DNA from: Deltaproteobacteria bacterium
Lineage (GTDB): Bacteria > Bdellovibrionota > Bdellovibrionia > Bdellovibrionales > JAMPXM01
Length of the DNA stretch: 64,000 nt
Direction of reading: 5' to 3'
Assembly (NCBI GenBank): GCA_017302795.1
Contig: JAFLCB010000008.1
Coordinates: 165,879-229,878, forward strand
Shown in pieces: positions 44,922 through 53,470 of this stretch. The position numbers were made by a program, and so were the translations under genes. Each line of letters begins with the position of its first letter. Positions within the stretch are counted from its first letter, which is position 1. The notes under the pieces were generated by a model that saw only the letters and a program-made list of their open reading frames with translations, did not search any database and was not told the DNA's origin.

Positions 44922-46236
44922 TATTGAAAATGAAGTGGTGAAAAGCCCTTTAGCAGATCAGTTGGAAGCATTGTCGGCTGAAAACGAAACGGCTGCCGAA
45001 AACATCACCGAGCAGGTGGAATTTCAAGAGCCCGATTTGGAATTCGTCGAGAGTCTCGATAATCCCGCTCTCGACAATCCAATGATGGTTGGTGAAGTGG
45101 AACAGCTGCCGATGCTTGGTCTTGAAGAGGCCGCCGTCGAAATTGAAGAGGAAGAAATTCCCGACGAACCGACGGAATTCATCGATCACGATAAACTTGT
45201 TTCGATTGTCGAATCGCTTCTGTTTTCGACAGATAAGCCTGTTTCAGTTGCAACTTTTAAAGCTTTATTTAAAGGCTCGAACATTCGTACCAAAGATATT
45301 ATGCGAGCGCTGGATCAATTGGCGTCAAGTTATGCGGCTGCAGAGCGCGGAGTGACGCTTGAAGAAATTCACGGCGGCTATCAGCTTCGAACAAAAGTGG
45401 ATAATACGGAATACCTTCGTCGTCTGGCAAAGGTCCGTCCGTTTCGTCTTTCGGGACCTGCGCTAGAAGTGCTTGCGATCGCGGCTTACAAACAGCCGAT
45501 AACAAAAACCGAAGTCGATCAAATTCGCGGCGTCGAATCGGGCCACTTGATGCGCGCCCTCATGGAGCGCGGCATGGTGGGCTTTGGTGAAAAATCAGAT
45601 TTGCCGGGTCGGCCAATGACTTACGTCACGACGAGAAAGTTTCTTGAAACTTTTGGTCTCCGCAATCTGAAAGAGCTTCCGACCCTTGCCGAAATCGACG
45701 ACCTTCTACCGGAGGGGATCGGCGGAGAAGAAGAAAAGGAAACGCTCTCGGATTTGACTTCTGCGATGTCGAACGAAATTTCCTCGTCCTACTCGGTGGG
45801 CGAAGAGGAACTTCAAGATATTTCCGAAAGCCTAAAGGTTATCGACACGACGTCTGAATTCTTTGAACAAGAAAAAGTTCGGCAACGAGTCGAACGCGAT
45901 CGCGATCGTGCGCAGGATATTCGCGAACGTATCACGGTAGGCGAAGATGTCGAAGAGAAAGATCGACGTTGGTTGGCGCGCTATGAGGCAAAGCAAGAGC
46001 AGATGGCTCAGGCCGCGCAAGCGGGTGAAGCCACTGGCCCGTTGGTTGTCGAAGACGAGGCTGAAGGGACTCAGGAAGCTCAAAGTCTTGCCACTGCACT
46101 GAGTGCACTTACAGCTGAAACTTCGGATAGTTTGGCAGAATCCGAGCAACCAGACTCCGAAGAGGAAATGGTCGACGAACTTTCGGTAAAGCCTGACTTC
46201 TCAGAAGATGATTCGTTTCAAGAGGATGAAAAGTGA
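44914..46236 (+). CDS. scpB: Segregation and condensation protein B, with long acidic extensions
   Basis: Winged-helix partner of ScpA in the SMC complex. The conserved core is at residues ~88-260: LVSIVESLLFSTDKPVSVAT, LEEIHGGYQLRTK, RLSGPALEVLAIAAYKQPIT and GVESGHLMRALMERGMVGFGEKSDLPGRP. Typical ScpB is ~190 residues. This one has 440, with an ~85-residue Glu-rich N-terminal arm and a ~180-residue acidic C-terminal tail containing an Arg/Glu-rich coiled segment (RQRVERDRDRAQDIRERITV). It overlaps scpA by eight bases and the next gene by four (GTGA). Confidence 0.93.
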   Translation: MSDIENEVVKSPLADQLEALSAENETAAENITEQVEFQEPDLEFVESLDNPALDNPMMVGEVEQLPMLGLEEAAVEIEEEEIPDEPTEFIDHDKLVSIVESLLFSTDKPVSVATFKALFKGSNIRTKDIMRALDQLASSYAAAERGVTLEEIHGGYQLRTKVDNTEYLRRLAKVRPFRLSGPALEVLAIAAYKQPITKTEVDQIRGVESGHLMRALMERGMVGFGEKSDLPGRPMTYVTTRKFLETFGLRNLKELPTLAEIDDLLPEGIGGEEEKETLSDLTSAMSNEISSSYSVGEEELQDISESLKVIDTTSEFFEQEKVRQRVERDRDRAQDIRERITVGEDVEEKDRRWLARYEAKQEQMAQAAQAGEATGPLVVEDEAEGTQEAQSLATALSALTAETSDSLAESEQPDSEEEMVDELSVKPDFSEDDSFQEDEK

Positions 46237-46790
46237 AAGGCCGAGATCGAACGACTTTCGTTCTGAAAGTCGTTCTGTCTTTTTTCATCATTTACCACCT
46301 CGCAACGGTGACGATCCTCCCGATGGGAAGCGGTCTATTAATCCGTGAACTTGGTCGATATTTTGTTCCCTATGCAAATCTCTTTCAGATGAACACCACC
46401 TGGCAGTTTTTTTCGCCAGGCCCAAGCCCGATTTTCTACTTGGAATACACTTATCTGTTCGAAACTGATGACGGCGGGGAAACAGAGTCAGAACCGAATC
46501 TCCTGCCAGAGCGTCGTACGGGCTTTGGTTATAGTGATTTCTATAATCGCCGACTTTTTTCGATGCGGTTTTTTTCTCTCAATGAACAGCGCCTTGCTAG
46601 GTACTTAGTTCCGTGGCTATGTCGGCAAAACGAAAAAGCGACGTCTGTGTCTGTCAGACAGAAGTTTGGTCAGATTCAAAGTGTAGAACGAGCCAGAAGT
46701 GACCAGGATCTCGAGAACTTTTCTGACATGGCAGAGCCGATGAATTTTCCAAGCTCCACGCACACCTGTCTTCGGGACGGTGAATCGTGA
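46233..46790 (+). CDS. Small membrane-anchored protein paired with an HTTM protein
   Basis: Unrecognised 185-residue protein. A basic N-terminus (KGRDRTTF) leads into a transmembrane helix (VLKVVLSFFIIYHLATVTIL). The rest is soluble, with TWQFFSPGPSPIFYLEYTYLF, a motif I associate with proteins that precede HTTM genes, and a later Arg-rich helix. The start is GTG 46233 overlapping the scpB stop, with AGAGGAT upstream. It overlaps the HTTM gene by four bases. The tight coupling suggests that the two form one membrane complex (inference). Confidence 0.72.
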   Translation: MKGRDRTTFVLKVVLSFFIIYHLATVTILPMGSGLLIRELGRYFVPYANLFQMNTTWQFFSPGPSPIFYLEYTYLFETDDGGETESEPNLLPERRTGFGYSDFYNRRLFSMRFFSLNEQRLARYLVPWLCRQNEKATSVSVRQKFGQIQSVERARSDQDLENFSDMAEPMNFPSSTHTCLRDGES

Positions 46791-47779
46791 AACCGGTAAG
46801 TAGAACGATAAGAGCCGCGCAAAATACTTGCGCGAGATTGTTGTCCGGTTTCGATCGCTTCTTTTTTCAGGCAGCAAGCCCATCCGCAGTCGCGCTATTT
46901 CGAATCTTTTTCTCGGCAACTCTCCTCTTGAATCTAGCGATGCGAATTCCACACACGGAATTTTATTACACGGACGCAGGCGGAATGGCGCTGGAATATG
47001 CCATTCAAGTTCTGCCGGAGTTTCACCAGCCTGCATTCACGTGGCTTCCTTCAGGATACGGCGAAGCGTTGGCTATGCAGATCGTTCAAGCCACAGCGCT
47101 TTTTGGTCTTTTGTTTGGGGTGTTCGGTAGAATCGGAAGTCGGCTTCTAGCTCTGATTGCGTTTTTAACTCACGTGGCGCTGATGCAGCGAAATATTTCG
47201 ATTGTCTATGGCGCCGACATTGTGTCGACCTTTTGGCTTTTCGGTCTTTTGTTTATGGACTCAACCGAGGCTATTTCGGTTCGGGCCTTTTTGCGCGATA
47301 GGTCTACTAGAAATAGCGGTATTAAACCAGTTTGGCTTGAACCAGTTTGGTCGCGAACTCTAACGAGCGTTGGTCTTCGGCTGTCGCAGATCCAGCTGAG
47401 CCTTATTTACGGCTACACCGGTTTTGAAAAGTTAAAGGGCGGGGATTGGTGGGATCAGACAGCTATATGGAAGGTTCTTGGTAACGAGCAGCTAATGATG
47501 GCGGATCTCAGTTTTCTGAAGTCCGTCCCATTGATCATTGGTCTTGCAACCTGGGGGACGGTGCTGTTTGAAGTTTATGCTCCAGTATTGCTATGGGTTA
47601 AATCGTCGCGCCGTTGGGTCATGCTGGCTGGTTGGGCGCTGCATCTAGGGATTGCTGCCACAATGGGTTTGTTCGTGTTTAGTTTTACGATGATGGCGGG
47701 CTATCTGCTATTTCTTGAATCCGACGAGGTTCACTCGCTCTTAAATCGGTTTGGTGGTAACAAAGTCGCCAGACTTTAA
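46787..47779 (+). CDS. HTTM domain membrane protein (vitamin K-dependent gamma-carboxylase-like fold)
   Basis: A 330-residue multi-pass membrane protein with the horizontally transferred transmembrane (HTTM) domain. It carries SAVALFRIFFSATLLLNLAM and YYTDAGGM near the start, HVALMQRNISIVYGADIV in the middle, then QIQLSLIYGYTGFEKLKGGDWWDQTAIW, which is the conserved QL-x2-Y-x-Y-x2-GFEKL element, and TWGTVLFEVYAPVLLW. About seven to eight helices. Bacterial members are of unknown activity; eukaryotic relatives carboxylate glutamate. GTG 46787 overlaps the upstream small membrane protein gene. Confidence 0.85.
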   Translation: MKPVSRTIRAAQNTCARLLSGFDRFFFQAASPSAVALFRIFFSATLLLNLAMRIPHTEFYYTDAGGMALEYAIQVLPEFHQPAFTWLPSGYGEALAMQIVQATALFGLLFGVFGRIGSRLLALIAFLTHVALMQRNISIVYGADIVSTFWLFGLLFMDSTEAISVRAFLRDRSTRNSGIKPVWLEPVWSRTLTSVGLRLSQIQLSLIYGYTGFEKLKGGDWWDQTAIWKVLGNEQLMMADLSFLKSVPLIIGLATWGTVLFEVYAPVLLWVKSSRRWVMLAGWALHLGIAATMGLFVFSFTMMAGYLLFLESDEVHSLLNRFGGNKVARL

Positions 47780-47815
47780 GAGAAAGAGCCCCCTCTGCCT
47801 GAACCTAAATCTGAA

Positions 47816-49204
47816 TTGGGAAAATCTAACCAGCTGAACTTCGCGGCAAAGTTGCCGAAGACGTTGATGGCGGAGCTCGAGATTTCGCTTGGCTCAAACG
47901 GAATGTCGGACGAGAAATTTCATCAACTTCTTAACCGGCTCCGAAAGAACCGGATTAGCACAGATTCGCCGTTTTTTATGAATCAGCTTTTTTCGGGTGT
48001 CAGGACGGAAATTTTGGAAGCTGAAAGCCTAATTTCAGAATCGCGAACGACCATGGCGACCTACGAAGCAAGTGGGCCGTTCACATTGATCGAACTTGAA
48101 ACGATTCGGGCATTGAATGTCGAAATTGGTTGGCCTGAGACGTCAGAAGGTGTTGTGGTCCCCGGCGGAAGTGCAGCGAACTTTATGGCAATCCATTGTG
48201 CCAGAACGAATGCGAGTGAAGATTTTCGAAGATGGGGCAATCGGCCGCACTGGCGGATTTTTTCCACTCGAGAAGCGCATTACTCTTTGGAAAAAGCCGT
48301 CCTTGCGTTGGGCCTAGGGCTTGAGAGTCTTGTGACTGTTGATGTGGATGACCAGGGTCGAATGTCGCCGCGATCGCTATTAGAAAAAATCAACGAAGTT
48401 AAATCCGAGGGGCACGAGCCGCTGATGGTGATCGCAACGGCCGGTACGACAGTGCAAGGTCAATTCGATCCGATCGACGAAATTTGCGAAGTCGCCCAAG
48501 GTCTTTGGGTTCATGTTGATGGCGCCTGGGGAGGTCCAGCGCTGTTCAGCTCCTCTGCGAAGTCCCTGTTAAAAGGTTTAGAACGAGCCACGAGCTTTAC
48601 CTTTGATGCTCATAAGCTTCTTGGTAGTGATTTGACTTGCAGCCTTTTCTTGACCCGTCAGCAGGGGATTTTGCTGGACGCCAACGATGTTCACGGCGGC
48701 GAATATCTGTTTCACGAATTGTCGGGCGGTGGATCGGGAGATGTTTCAAGTCGCGAGTACGACCGCGGTCGAGTCTCGTGGCAGTGCGGAAGACGGCCGG
48801 AAATCGTCAGCTTCTGGGGCCTTTGGAAAAAACTGGGAACCAAAGGTTTAGGAGATATCGTCGACACGAAAATCGAACTTCGCAATGAAGTCGTAAAATG
48901 GATCCGAAGTCAAAAAGGATTTAAACTTCTTCAAGAGCCGCCATTTCTTAATATTTGCGTTCAGGTTCTTAAACCACAAAAGGGAGAATTCGTTTCTGAC
49001 AAGATTTGGTCCCGTGAAGTTCGAAATGTTCTAAAGCGCGACAACAAAGCACTCGTAAATTTTTCGGTGACGGAAGACGGGACGACTTTTTTACGTTTAA
49101 TTCTGGCGCATCACGAACTTCGCTCAGATCACGTGATTCAGATTTTGACTTGGGCCCTAGCTGTGACGCCCGATGCCTGTGACGTTACAAGTACAGCGAT
49201 TTGA
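47816..49204 (+). CDS. Pyridoxal-phosphate-dependent group II decarboxylase family protein
   Basis: PLP enzyme of the glutamate/aromatic amino acid decarboxylase superfamily. The substrate-domain start is SGPFTLIELETIRALNVEIGW. The cofactor pocket has VVPGGSAANFMAIHCAR, ATAGTTVQGQFDPIDEI and HVDGAWGG. The Schiff-base lysine is in FTFDAHKLLGSD, and the C-terminal small domain is complete (462 residues). Substrate cannot be told from sequence. The start is unusual: there is no ATG near the N-terminus, TTG 47816 is the best candidate, and the frame is continuous with the upstream HTTM gene apart from its TAA at 47777. The 3' end overlaps the convergent gene by 67 bases. Confidence 0.88.
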   Translation: MGKSNQLNFAAKLPKTLMAELEISLGSNGMSDEKFHQLLNRLRKNRISTDSPFFMNQLFSGVRTEILEAESLISESRTTMATYEASGPFTLIELETIRALNVEIGWPETSEGVVVPGGSAANFMAIHCARTNASEDFRRWGNRPHWRIFSTREAHYSLEKAVLALGLGLESLVTVDVDDQGRMSPRSLLEKINEVKSEGHEPLMVIATAGTTVQGQFDPIDEICEVAQGLWVHVDGAWGGPALFSSSAKSLLKGLERATSFTFDAHKLLGSDLTCSLFLTRQQGILLDANDVHGGEYLFHELSGGGSGDVSSREYDRGRVSWQCGRRPEIVSFWGLWKKLGTKGLGDIVDTKIELRNEVVKWIRSQKGFKLLQEPPFLNICVQVLKPQKGEFVSDKIWSREVRNVLKRDNKALVNFSVTEDGTTFLRLILAHHELRSDHVIQILTWALAVTPDACDVTSTAI

Positions 49205-50823
49205 TCAGCTATGCGGACGCCATCGCAGGCAGCCGAGGTGATCCCGCCTGCGTATCCTGCGCCTTCTCCTGCGGGGTAAAGTCCAGCGTGCGAAACGCTT
49301 TCAAGATCGTCACTAGCTCTAGTAATTCTAATTGGGCAGCTTGTGCGACTTTCCACACCATGAAACTGCGCTTGGTCCGAAATAAATCCCTTCATCTTTG
49401 AATTGAATTCTTCCAGCGATTGCGCCATTCGCTTGGTTAAATCAGGGGGCAGAATTTTATCTAGACGCACCGGAAGCACTCCGCTTGGCGAACTTGTCGG
49501 TAAAGCTGGGCCGTCTTTTCCGTTTAAAAAATCGACCACTCTTTGAGCGGGGATCGCGTGCCTTGCCTTCTCGGGCAAACCTTGTCGATCGACGCTTGCC
49601 TGTACTGCCTTAAACGCCGATGTTTCAAGAGATCGCCGGAATTTCAGACCGCCAAATAAGTCTTTTCCAAACCGTTTCGGGTGATCGATCGAGATGACGA
49701 TCGCAGAGTTTGCAAACGCGCTTCCGCGATTGTAGTTCGACATGCCATTTGCGACGACACCGCCGTGTTCGGTGCCACTGGATAAAACATATCCTCCGGG
49801 GCACATACAAAACGAGTAGACGCCGATCCCAGTTTTATCGTCGTGGTCGGCGAGGCGATAATTGGCTGCGCCGAGAGACGGGTGGTCCCAGGCTTTTCGA
49901 TATTGAATTTTGTTGATCGCTTCCTGCGGGTGTTCGATGCGAAGGCCAAGCGCAAAGCTTTTTCCTTCCATGTGAACACCTTGTTCGTGAAGTGTGCGCA
50001 AGATGTCTTCAGCCGAATGGCCTGTGGCAAGCACAACATGATCCGAGAAGAACTCTTTTCCCGTGGTGGTGCGAACACCTATCACGCGCGCGGTACGTGC
50101 CACTGCTTCAGCGCTGGATTTACCTTTCGCGATGTTGCCTGCATCAGAACTGCTACTTCCGCCAGTGGCCGCCTCTAAAATCAGTTCCTTCATGGGGGTG
50201 TCGAAGTGCATCTCGCAGCCACCGGCTTGTAGAAATGCGCGAAGTTTTGGAATCACGCGGCGAATTTTGTCGGATCCGACGTGCGGGTTCGAGAGCCATC
50301 GGATTTCCTCGGGTGCACCAAAGCGTACAAGACGGTCCATGACATACGGTATATGCGGGCTTTTGATTCGCGTAATAAGCTTGCCGTCAGAATAAAGACC
50401 CGCGCCACCTTCGCCCATACAGACATTGTTATCGGGATCAAGTTCGCCAAATCTCCAGAAGCGATTGATTTTCAAAATACGCTTTTCGCCAACCGAGCCT
50501 CGCTCTAAAATGAGGCTTGGGATTCCGCGTTCAAGTAGTCTGACAGCGGCAAACAGGCCAGCTGGACCTGTTCCTACGATGATGGGTTTAGCTCTCGATT
50601 TAGGCCATTGAATAGGGTCGGGGTCGAAATTCTGTTCGCTCGGCTTTTCATCACCTTCGAATACTTCGATCGAATAGATCCAGTAGGGAATTTGTGCCGA
50701 TCGTCTGGCGTCGACACTTTGCCTAAGAATTCGGTGATTGGAATAAAGCGGAAAACGGCGTCGCAAGACTTCTTTTAAGTCTTCATCAAGTCCCACTTCA
50801 AGATCGCGCAGAATTTGGCTCAT
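49138..50823 (-). CDS. FAD-dependent oxidoreductase (COG2509-type)
   Basis: Flavoprotein dehydrogenase of the uncharacterised COG2509 family, 561 residues. It has an N-terminal ~95-residue ferredoxin-like region (SQILRDLEVGLDEDLKEVLR, PYWIYSIEVFEG). The FAD-binding motif is PIIVGTGPAGLFAAVRLLER, followed by CMGEGGAGLYSDGKLITR and VVLATGHSAEDILRTL. It also has VYSFCMCPGGYVLSSGTEHG and the C-terminal GLYPAGEGAGYAGGITSAACDG. Family members are predicted to reduce or oxidise an unknown cofactor or substrate. It is convergent with the decarboxylase (67-base overlap) and divergent from psd. Confidence 0.88.
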   Translation of the reverse strand: MSQILRDLEVGLDEDLKEVLRRRFPLYSNHRILRQSVDARRSAQIPYWIYSIEVFEGDEKPSEQNFDPDPIQWPKSRAKPIIVGTGPAGLFAAVRLLERGIPSLILERGSVGEKRILKINRFWRFGELDPDNNVCMGEGGAGLYSDGKLITRIKSPHIPYVMDRLVRFGAPEEIRWLSNPHVGSDKIRRVIPKLRAFLQAGGCEMHFDTPMKELILEAATGGSSSSDAGNIAKGKSSAEAVARTARVIGVRTTTGKEFFSDHVVLATGHSAEDILRTLHEQGVHMEGKSFALGLRIEHPQEAINKIQYRKAWDHPSLGAANYRLADHDDKTGIGVYSFCMCPGGYVLSSGTEHGGVVANGMSNYNRGSAFANSAIVISIDHPKRFGKDLFGGLKFRRSLETSAFKAVQASVDRQGLPEKARHAIPAQRVVDFLNGKDGPALPTSSPSGVLPVRLDKILPPDLTKRMAQSLEEFNSKMKGFISDQAQFHGVESRTSCPIRITRASDDLESVSHAGLYPAGEGAGYAGGITSAACDGVRIADQIAVLVTSQASGVTARAQVKI

Positions 50824-50928
50824 TTGAAACTGAAAACTAACACATTCCCATTTGTAACGCCAAGACTTGGGACCTTCATGGTTAAACAGTTAAAGTGCGC
50901 TTGTTGATATGACAAGACTGATGGCAAA

Positions 50929-51888
50929 ATGGTGCCTATGGGAAAAAATCTCTCCGGTCTAATCTCGAATTTCGCAATGTCGGTCTTGATGCCGGTTTTG
51001 CCAAAAGATGACTTAAGTTACTGGGTTGGCCGGCTGGTCCACCAGAAGCTTCCAGATCCTGTTCGCCTTGCCAGCATGGAAGCGTTTGTTAAGGCCTACG
51101 GCATTGATATGACCGAGGCTGAGCTTCCGCTTGAATCCTATCAGTCGATTGGTGATCTTTTCACGCGGAAGCTGAAAGAAGATATTCGCCCACTCGGTAC
51201 TGGCCTTGTTCACCCCTGTGACTCAAAGATTGCGGAAGCGGGACCTGTCGATGCCGGGAAGCTTACTCAGGTAAAAGGGGTCACCTATTCTTGCGAAGAG
51301 CTTCTTCAAAACCAGGCCGCTGCGGACCTATTCAAAGACGGTACCTTTGCCACTTATTATCTTTGTCCCACTGACTATCACCGGGTTCACATTCCGATGG
51401 ATGTTTCTGTCGAAGAAGTCATTCACATTCCCGGTGCCTTTTGGCCGGTGAATCAGTGGAGTGTCAGCAACGTGCCGAAACTCTATGCTATCAACGAGCG
51501 CGTAGCGATGATCTTTCGTACCGATCAGGGCGAGCGCTTAGCACTAGTCATGGTTGCGGCCACCAATGTTGGAGCGATCACTTGCTCGTTTGAACCGAGA
51601 GTCAATTCTACGAATCGTCAATCGGGTCGCGCGATCACGCACATTCATTACGGCAGTGATGGAATGAGATCATCCGTCGAACGCCAGGATAAATCCATTT
51701 TAGAAGGTCCGGCCATTCACTTGAAGAAAGGTGACGAAGCCGGAGTCTTTTCGATGGGAAGTTCTGTTGTGATGCTGATGGATCGAGCCTTAAGCCTGCG
51801 ACTAGGGCTTAGTGAAGAGCGTTTAGCTTCGCTCCGGGGGCAAGCGGTGAAGCAGGGTCAGTCGATGATTCCGGCCGTGTGGACGTAG
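50929..51888 (+). CDS. psd: Phosphatidylserine decarboxylase
   Basis: Makes phosphatidylethanolamine at the inner membrane; self-cleaves to form a pyruvoyl group. Family segments: SIGDLFTRKLKEDIRPL, VHPCDSKIAEAG, the catalytic region YYLCPTDYHRVHIP and IPGAFWPVNQWS, and ERVAMIF. The processing site corresponding to LGST reads FSMGSSVV (Gly277-Ser278), so the pyruvoyl chain would begin at Ser278. The 319 residues are normal. The start may be ATG 50929 or ATG 50938 (MGKNLSG). Monocistronic, as far as the sequence shows. Confidence 0.94.
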   Translation: MVPMGKNLSGLISNFAMSVLMPVLPKDDLSYWVGRLVHQKLPDPVRLASMEAFVKAYGIDMTEAELPLESYQSIGDLFTRKLKEDIRPLGTGLVHPCDSKIAEAGPVDAGKLTQVKGVTYSCEELLQNQAAADLFKDGTFATYYLCPTDYHRVHIPMDVSVEEVIHIPGAFWPVNQWSVSNVPKLYAINERVAMIFRTDQGERLALVMVAATNVGAITCSFEPRVNSTNRQSGRAITHIHYGSDGMRSSVERQDKSILEGPAIHLKKGDEAGVFSMGSSVVMLMDRALSLRLGLSEERLASLRGQAVKQGQSMIPAVWT

Positions 51889-52113
51889 GATAGTATCTGG
51901 ATGTCCGTGGGTGATTTATTTTGGCTATATTAGGGTAGAAGTCCCAAGCCAAATTTTGAGTTCAGCCGTCGTAGATGAAATGGGAAACATTTTCGTCACG
52001 ACCACGACGGATCTCTAAAGAATCAATTGAGATTTATGGTTTCTACAATTTGCATGTCAGGATTTGACGGCCCTTGTCATTGCCTATAGCTCCGAGCGCA
52101 CGGAGGATTGAAA

Positions 52114-52674
52114 ATGAAGTTCCTTGTAACGGTCATAAGCATGGTTACTTTTGCCAATGTCGCCTCGGCGGCAGAAATATTGAACAGCTGTTTTTCGGGC
52201 AAAGGAGCGCAATTCTTTGCCTCGGAACTCGAGTCCATTGCGACGGAGAAATCGACGCCGGTCCTTTTGCTCAATAAAGCTGGTGAAGTTGTTGGGGTCG
52301 TTTCTGTAAGCCCCGAAAGAAATTCTGAATATCCGCACAACGCCAGTGTCGTCACTGTGAACAAGATCGAACTTTGTTCGTCTCTAGAGGTCGACGATTT
52401 TTACTACGCAGATGAGGGTGCAGCTAACTTGCTGACTTGGGAAAGCTCCGGTCCCGTTGAAATTACCCAAGACGAGGGATTGATCGTCCTATCGACGAAA
52501 TTGAGTCGAAAAGATCAGTATGCGACTCAGTACAGAGTGGAATTCAAGGCCTACGACGTCTTCAGCGAAGCGCCAGAGAAAGAGAAAGACCACCCAGATT
52601 ACCTGGAAGATTGGGGCGCACCCAAGGGCAGCGGCGAATTTTATTTCTACATTCCGGCGAATTGGACCAAGTAG
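52114..52674 (+). CDS. Exported hypothetical protein
   Basis: Unrecognised 186-residue periplasmic or secreted protein. ATG 52114 has GGAGG seven bases upstream. The signal peptide is KFLVTVISMVTFANVASA, with cleavage after ASA|AE. The mature part contains CFSGKGAQFFASELESI and VNKIELCSSLEV (two cysteines, likely a disulfide), a beta-rich centre and an acidic segment (EAPEKEKDHPDYLEDW) before the end GEFYFYIPANWTK. The gene stands alone and is convergent with the methyltransferase, eight bases between stops. Confidence 0.72.
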   Translation: MKFLVTVISMVTFANVASAAEILNSCFSGKGAQFFASELESIATEKSTPVLLLNKAGEVVGVVSVSPERNSEYPHNASVVTVNKIELCSSLEVDDFYYADEGAANLLTWESSGPVEITQDEGLIVLSTKLSRKDQYATQYRVEFKAYDVFSEAPEKEKDHPDYLEDWGAPKGSGEFYFYIPANWTK

Positions 52675-52682
52675 TATATCGA

Positions 52683-53447
52683 TCAATACGCAGTTTTAAT
52701 GCCAACCAAGACGTACTCGTGACGTCGGTTGGTAGCGAACGGATCACTTTCAACGGTGATCTTTTCTTTGTGCAGGGAGCGCGGGTAGGTAAGAATGCGC
52801 TCGTCTTTCAACTGAAACAAGAAACCCATGATCCGAGCAATATCCCACGCCATCGGGAAAAAGTGACCGTCGCGGTTGCGAATGTTTTCTGCTACTAGAA
52901 TGCAGCGGCCACCCGGTTTAAGCACTCGGCTCAACTCTTTAAGTACGACCTCCATGTGGCCAATGTACTCCTCGTATATTTCGCTAAAGTAGAGTTGTCC
53001 TGTGGCTCTCGTCCAACCATGATCGGGACTTCTGTCAGCGCCAAAATAGGGGACCGACGTTAATACTAGATCAAAGGTGTCTTTCTCGTAGGGAAGCGCT
53101 CGGGCGTCGCCTCTCTTGATGGATACATTCGACCGATCCCATTTTTCCGCTGGAACTTTTGCGAGTCTCGCTTCTGTTAGCGAAACGCGTGAGGCGTCGA
53201 TTTCAATTCCACTGGCTTCAAATCCTAAAAGTCCTGCGGCGACCAGTGTTGTTCCAAGGCCACTGAAAGGATCAAGAATCTTGTCGCCGGGCTTCGCGTA
53301 TTCTGAGATCAGTGTCGTCATTTGACTTAACCAACCGGTATCTTCGCCGTGAAAGAGATCCATCACTAAAAGGTCGGAGTCCAAGAAAGTCTCGTCGTGA
53401 TCTTTTTCGAGGTGAATCCAGCTCGGTTTCAAAATTCCGTCAGGCAT
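52683..53447 (-). CDS. SAM-dependent DNA/RNA methyltransferase, orphan
   Basis: A 254-residue amino-methyltransferase. Motif X/I is at residues ~48-80 (TGWLSQMTTLISEYAKPGDK, LDPFSGLGTTLVAAGLLGFE) and the acidic loop is ASGIEID. The catalytic motif IV appears as DLVLTSVPYFGADRS (TSVPY in place of S/N/D-PPY). The later KELSRVLKPGGRCILVAENI and a C-terminal strand HEYVLVGIK complete the Rossmann fold. Order X-I-IV is that of gamma-class DNA MTases or of TRM11-like RNA methylases. There is no restriction endonuclease or specificity gene nearby. It is divergently oriented to nothing else and lies 23 bases downstream of the S1-protein gene, probably in the same transcript. Confidence 0.82.
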   Translation of the reverse strand: MPDGILKPSWIHLEKDHDETFLDSDLLVMDLFHGEDTGWLSQMTTLISEYAKPGDKILDPFSGLGTTLVAAGLLGFEASGIEIDASRVSLTEARLAKVPAEKWDRSNVSIKRGDARALPYEKDTFDLVLTSVPYFGADRSPDHGWTRATGQLYFSEIYEEYIGHMEVVLKELSRVLKPGGRCILVAENIRNRDGHFFPMAWDIARIMGFLFQLKDERILTYPRSLHKEKITVESDPFATNRRHEYVLVGIKTAY

Positions 53448-53470
53448 GAGAATCCATCCTCACGTCTCGG

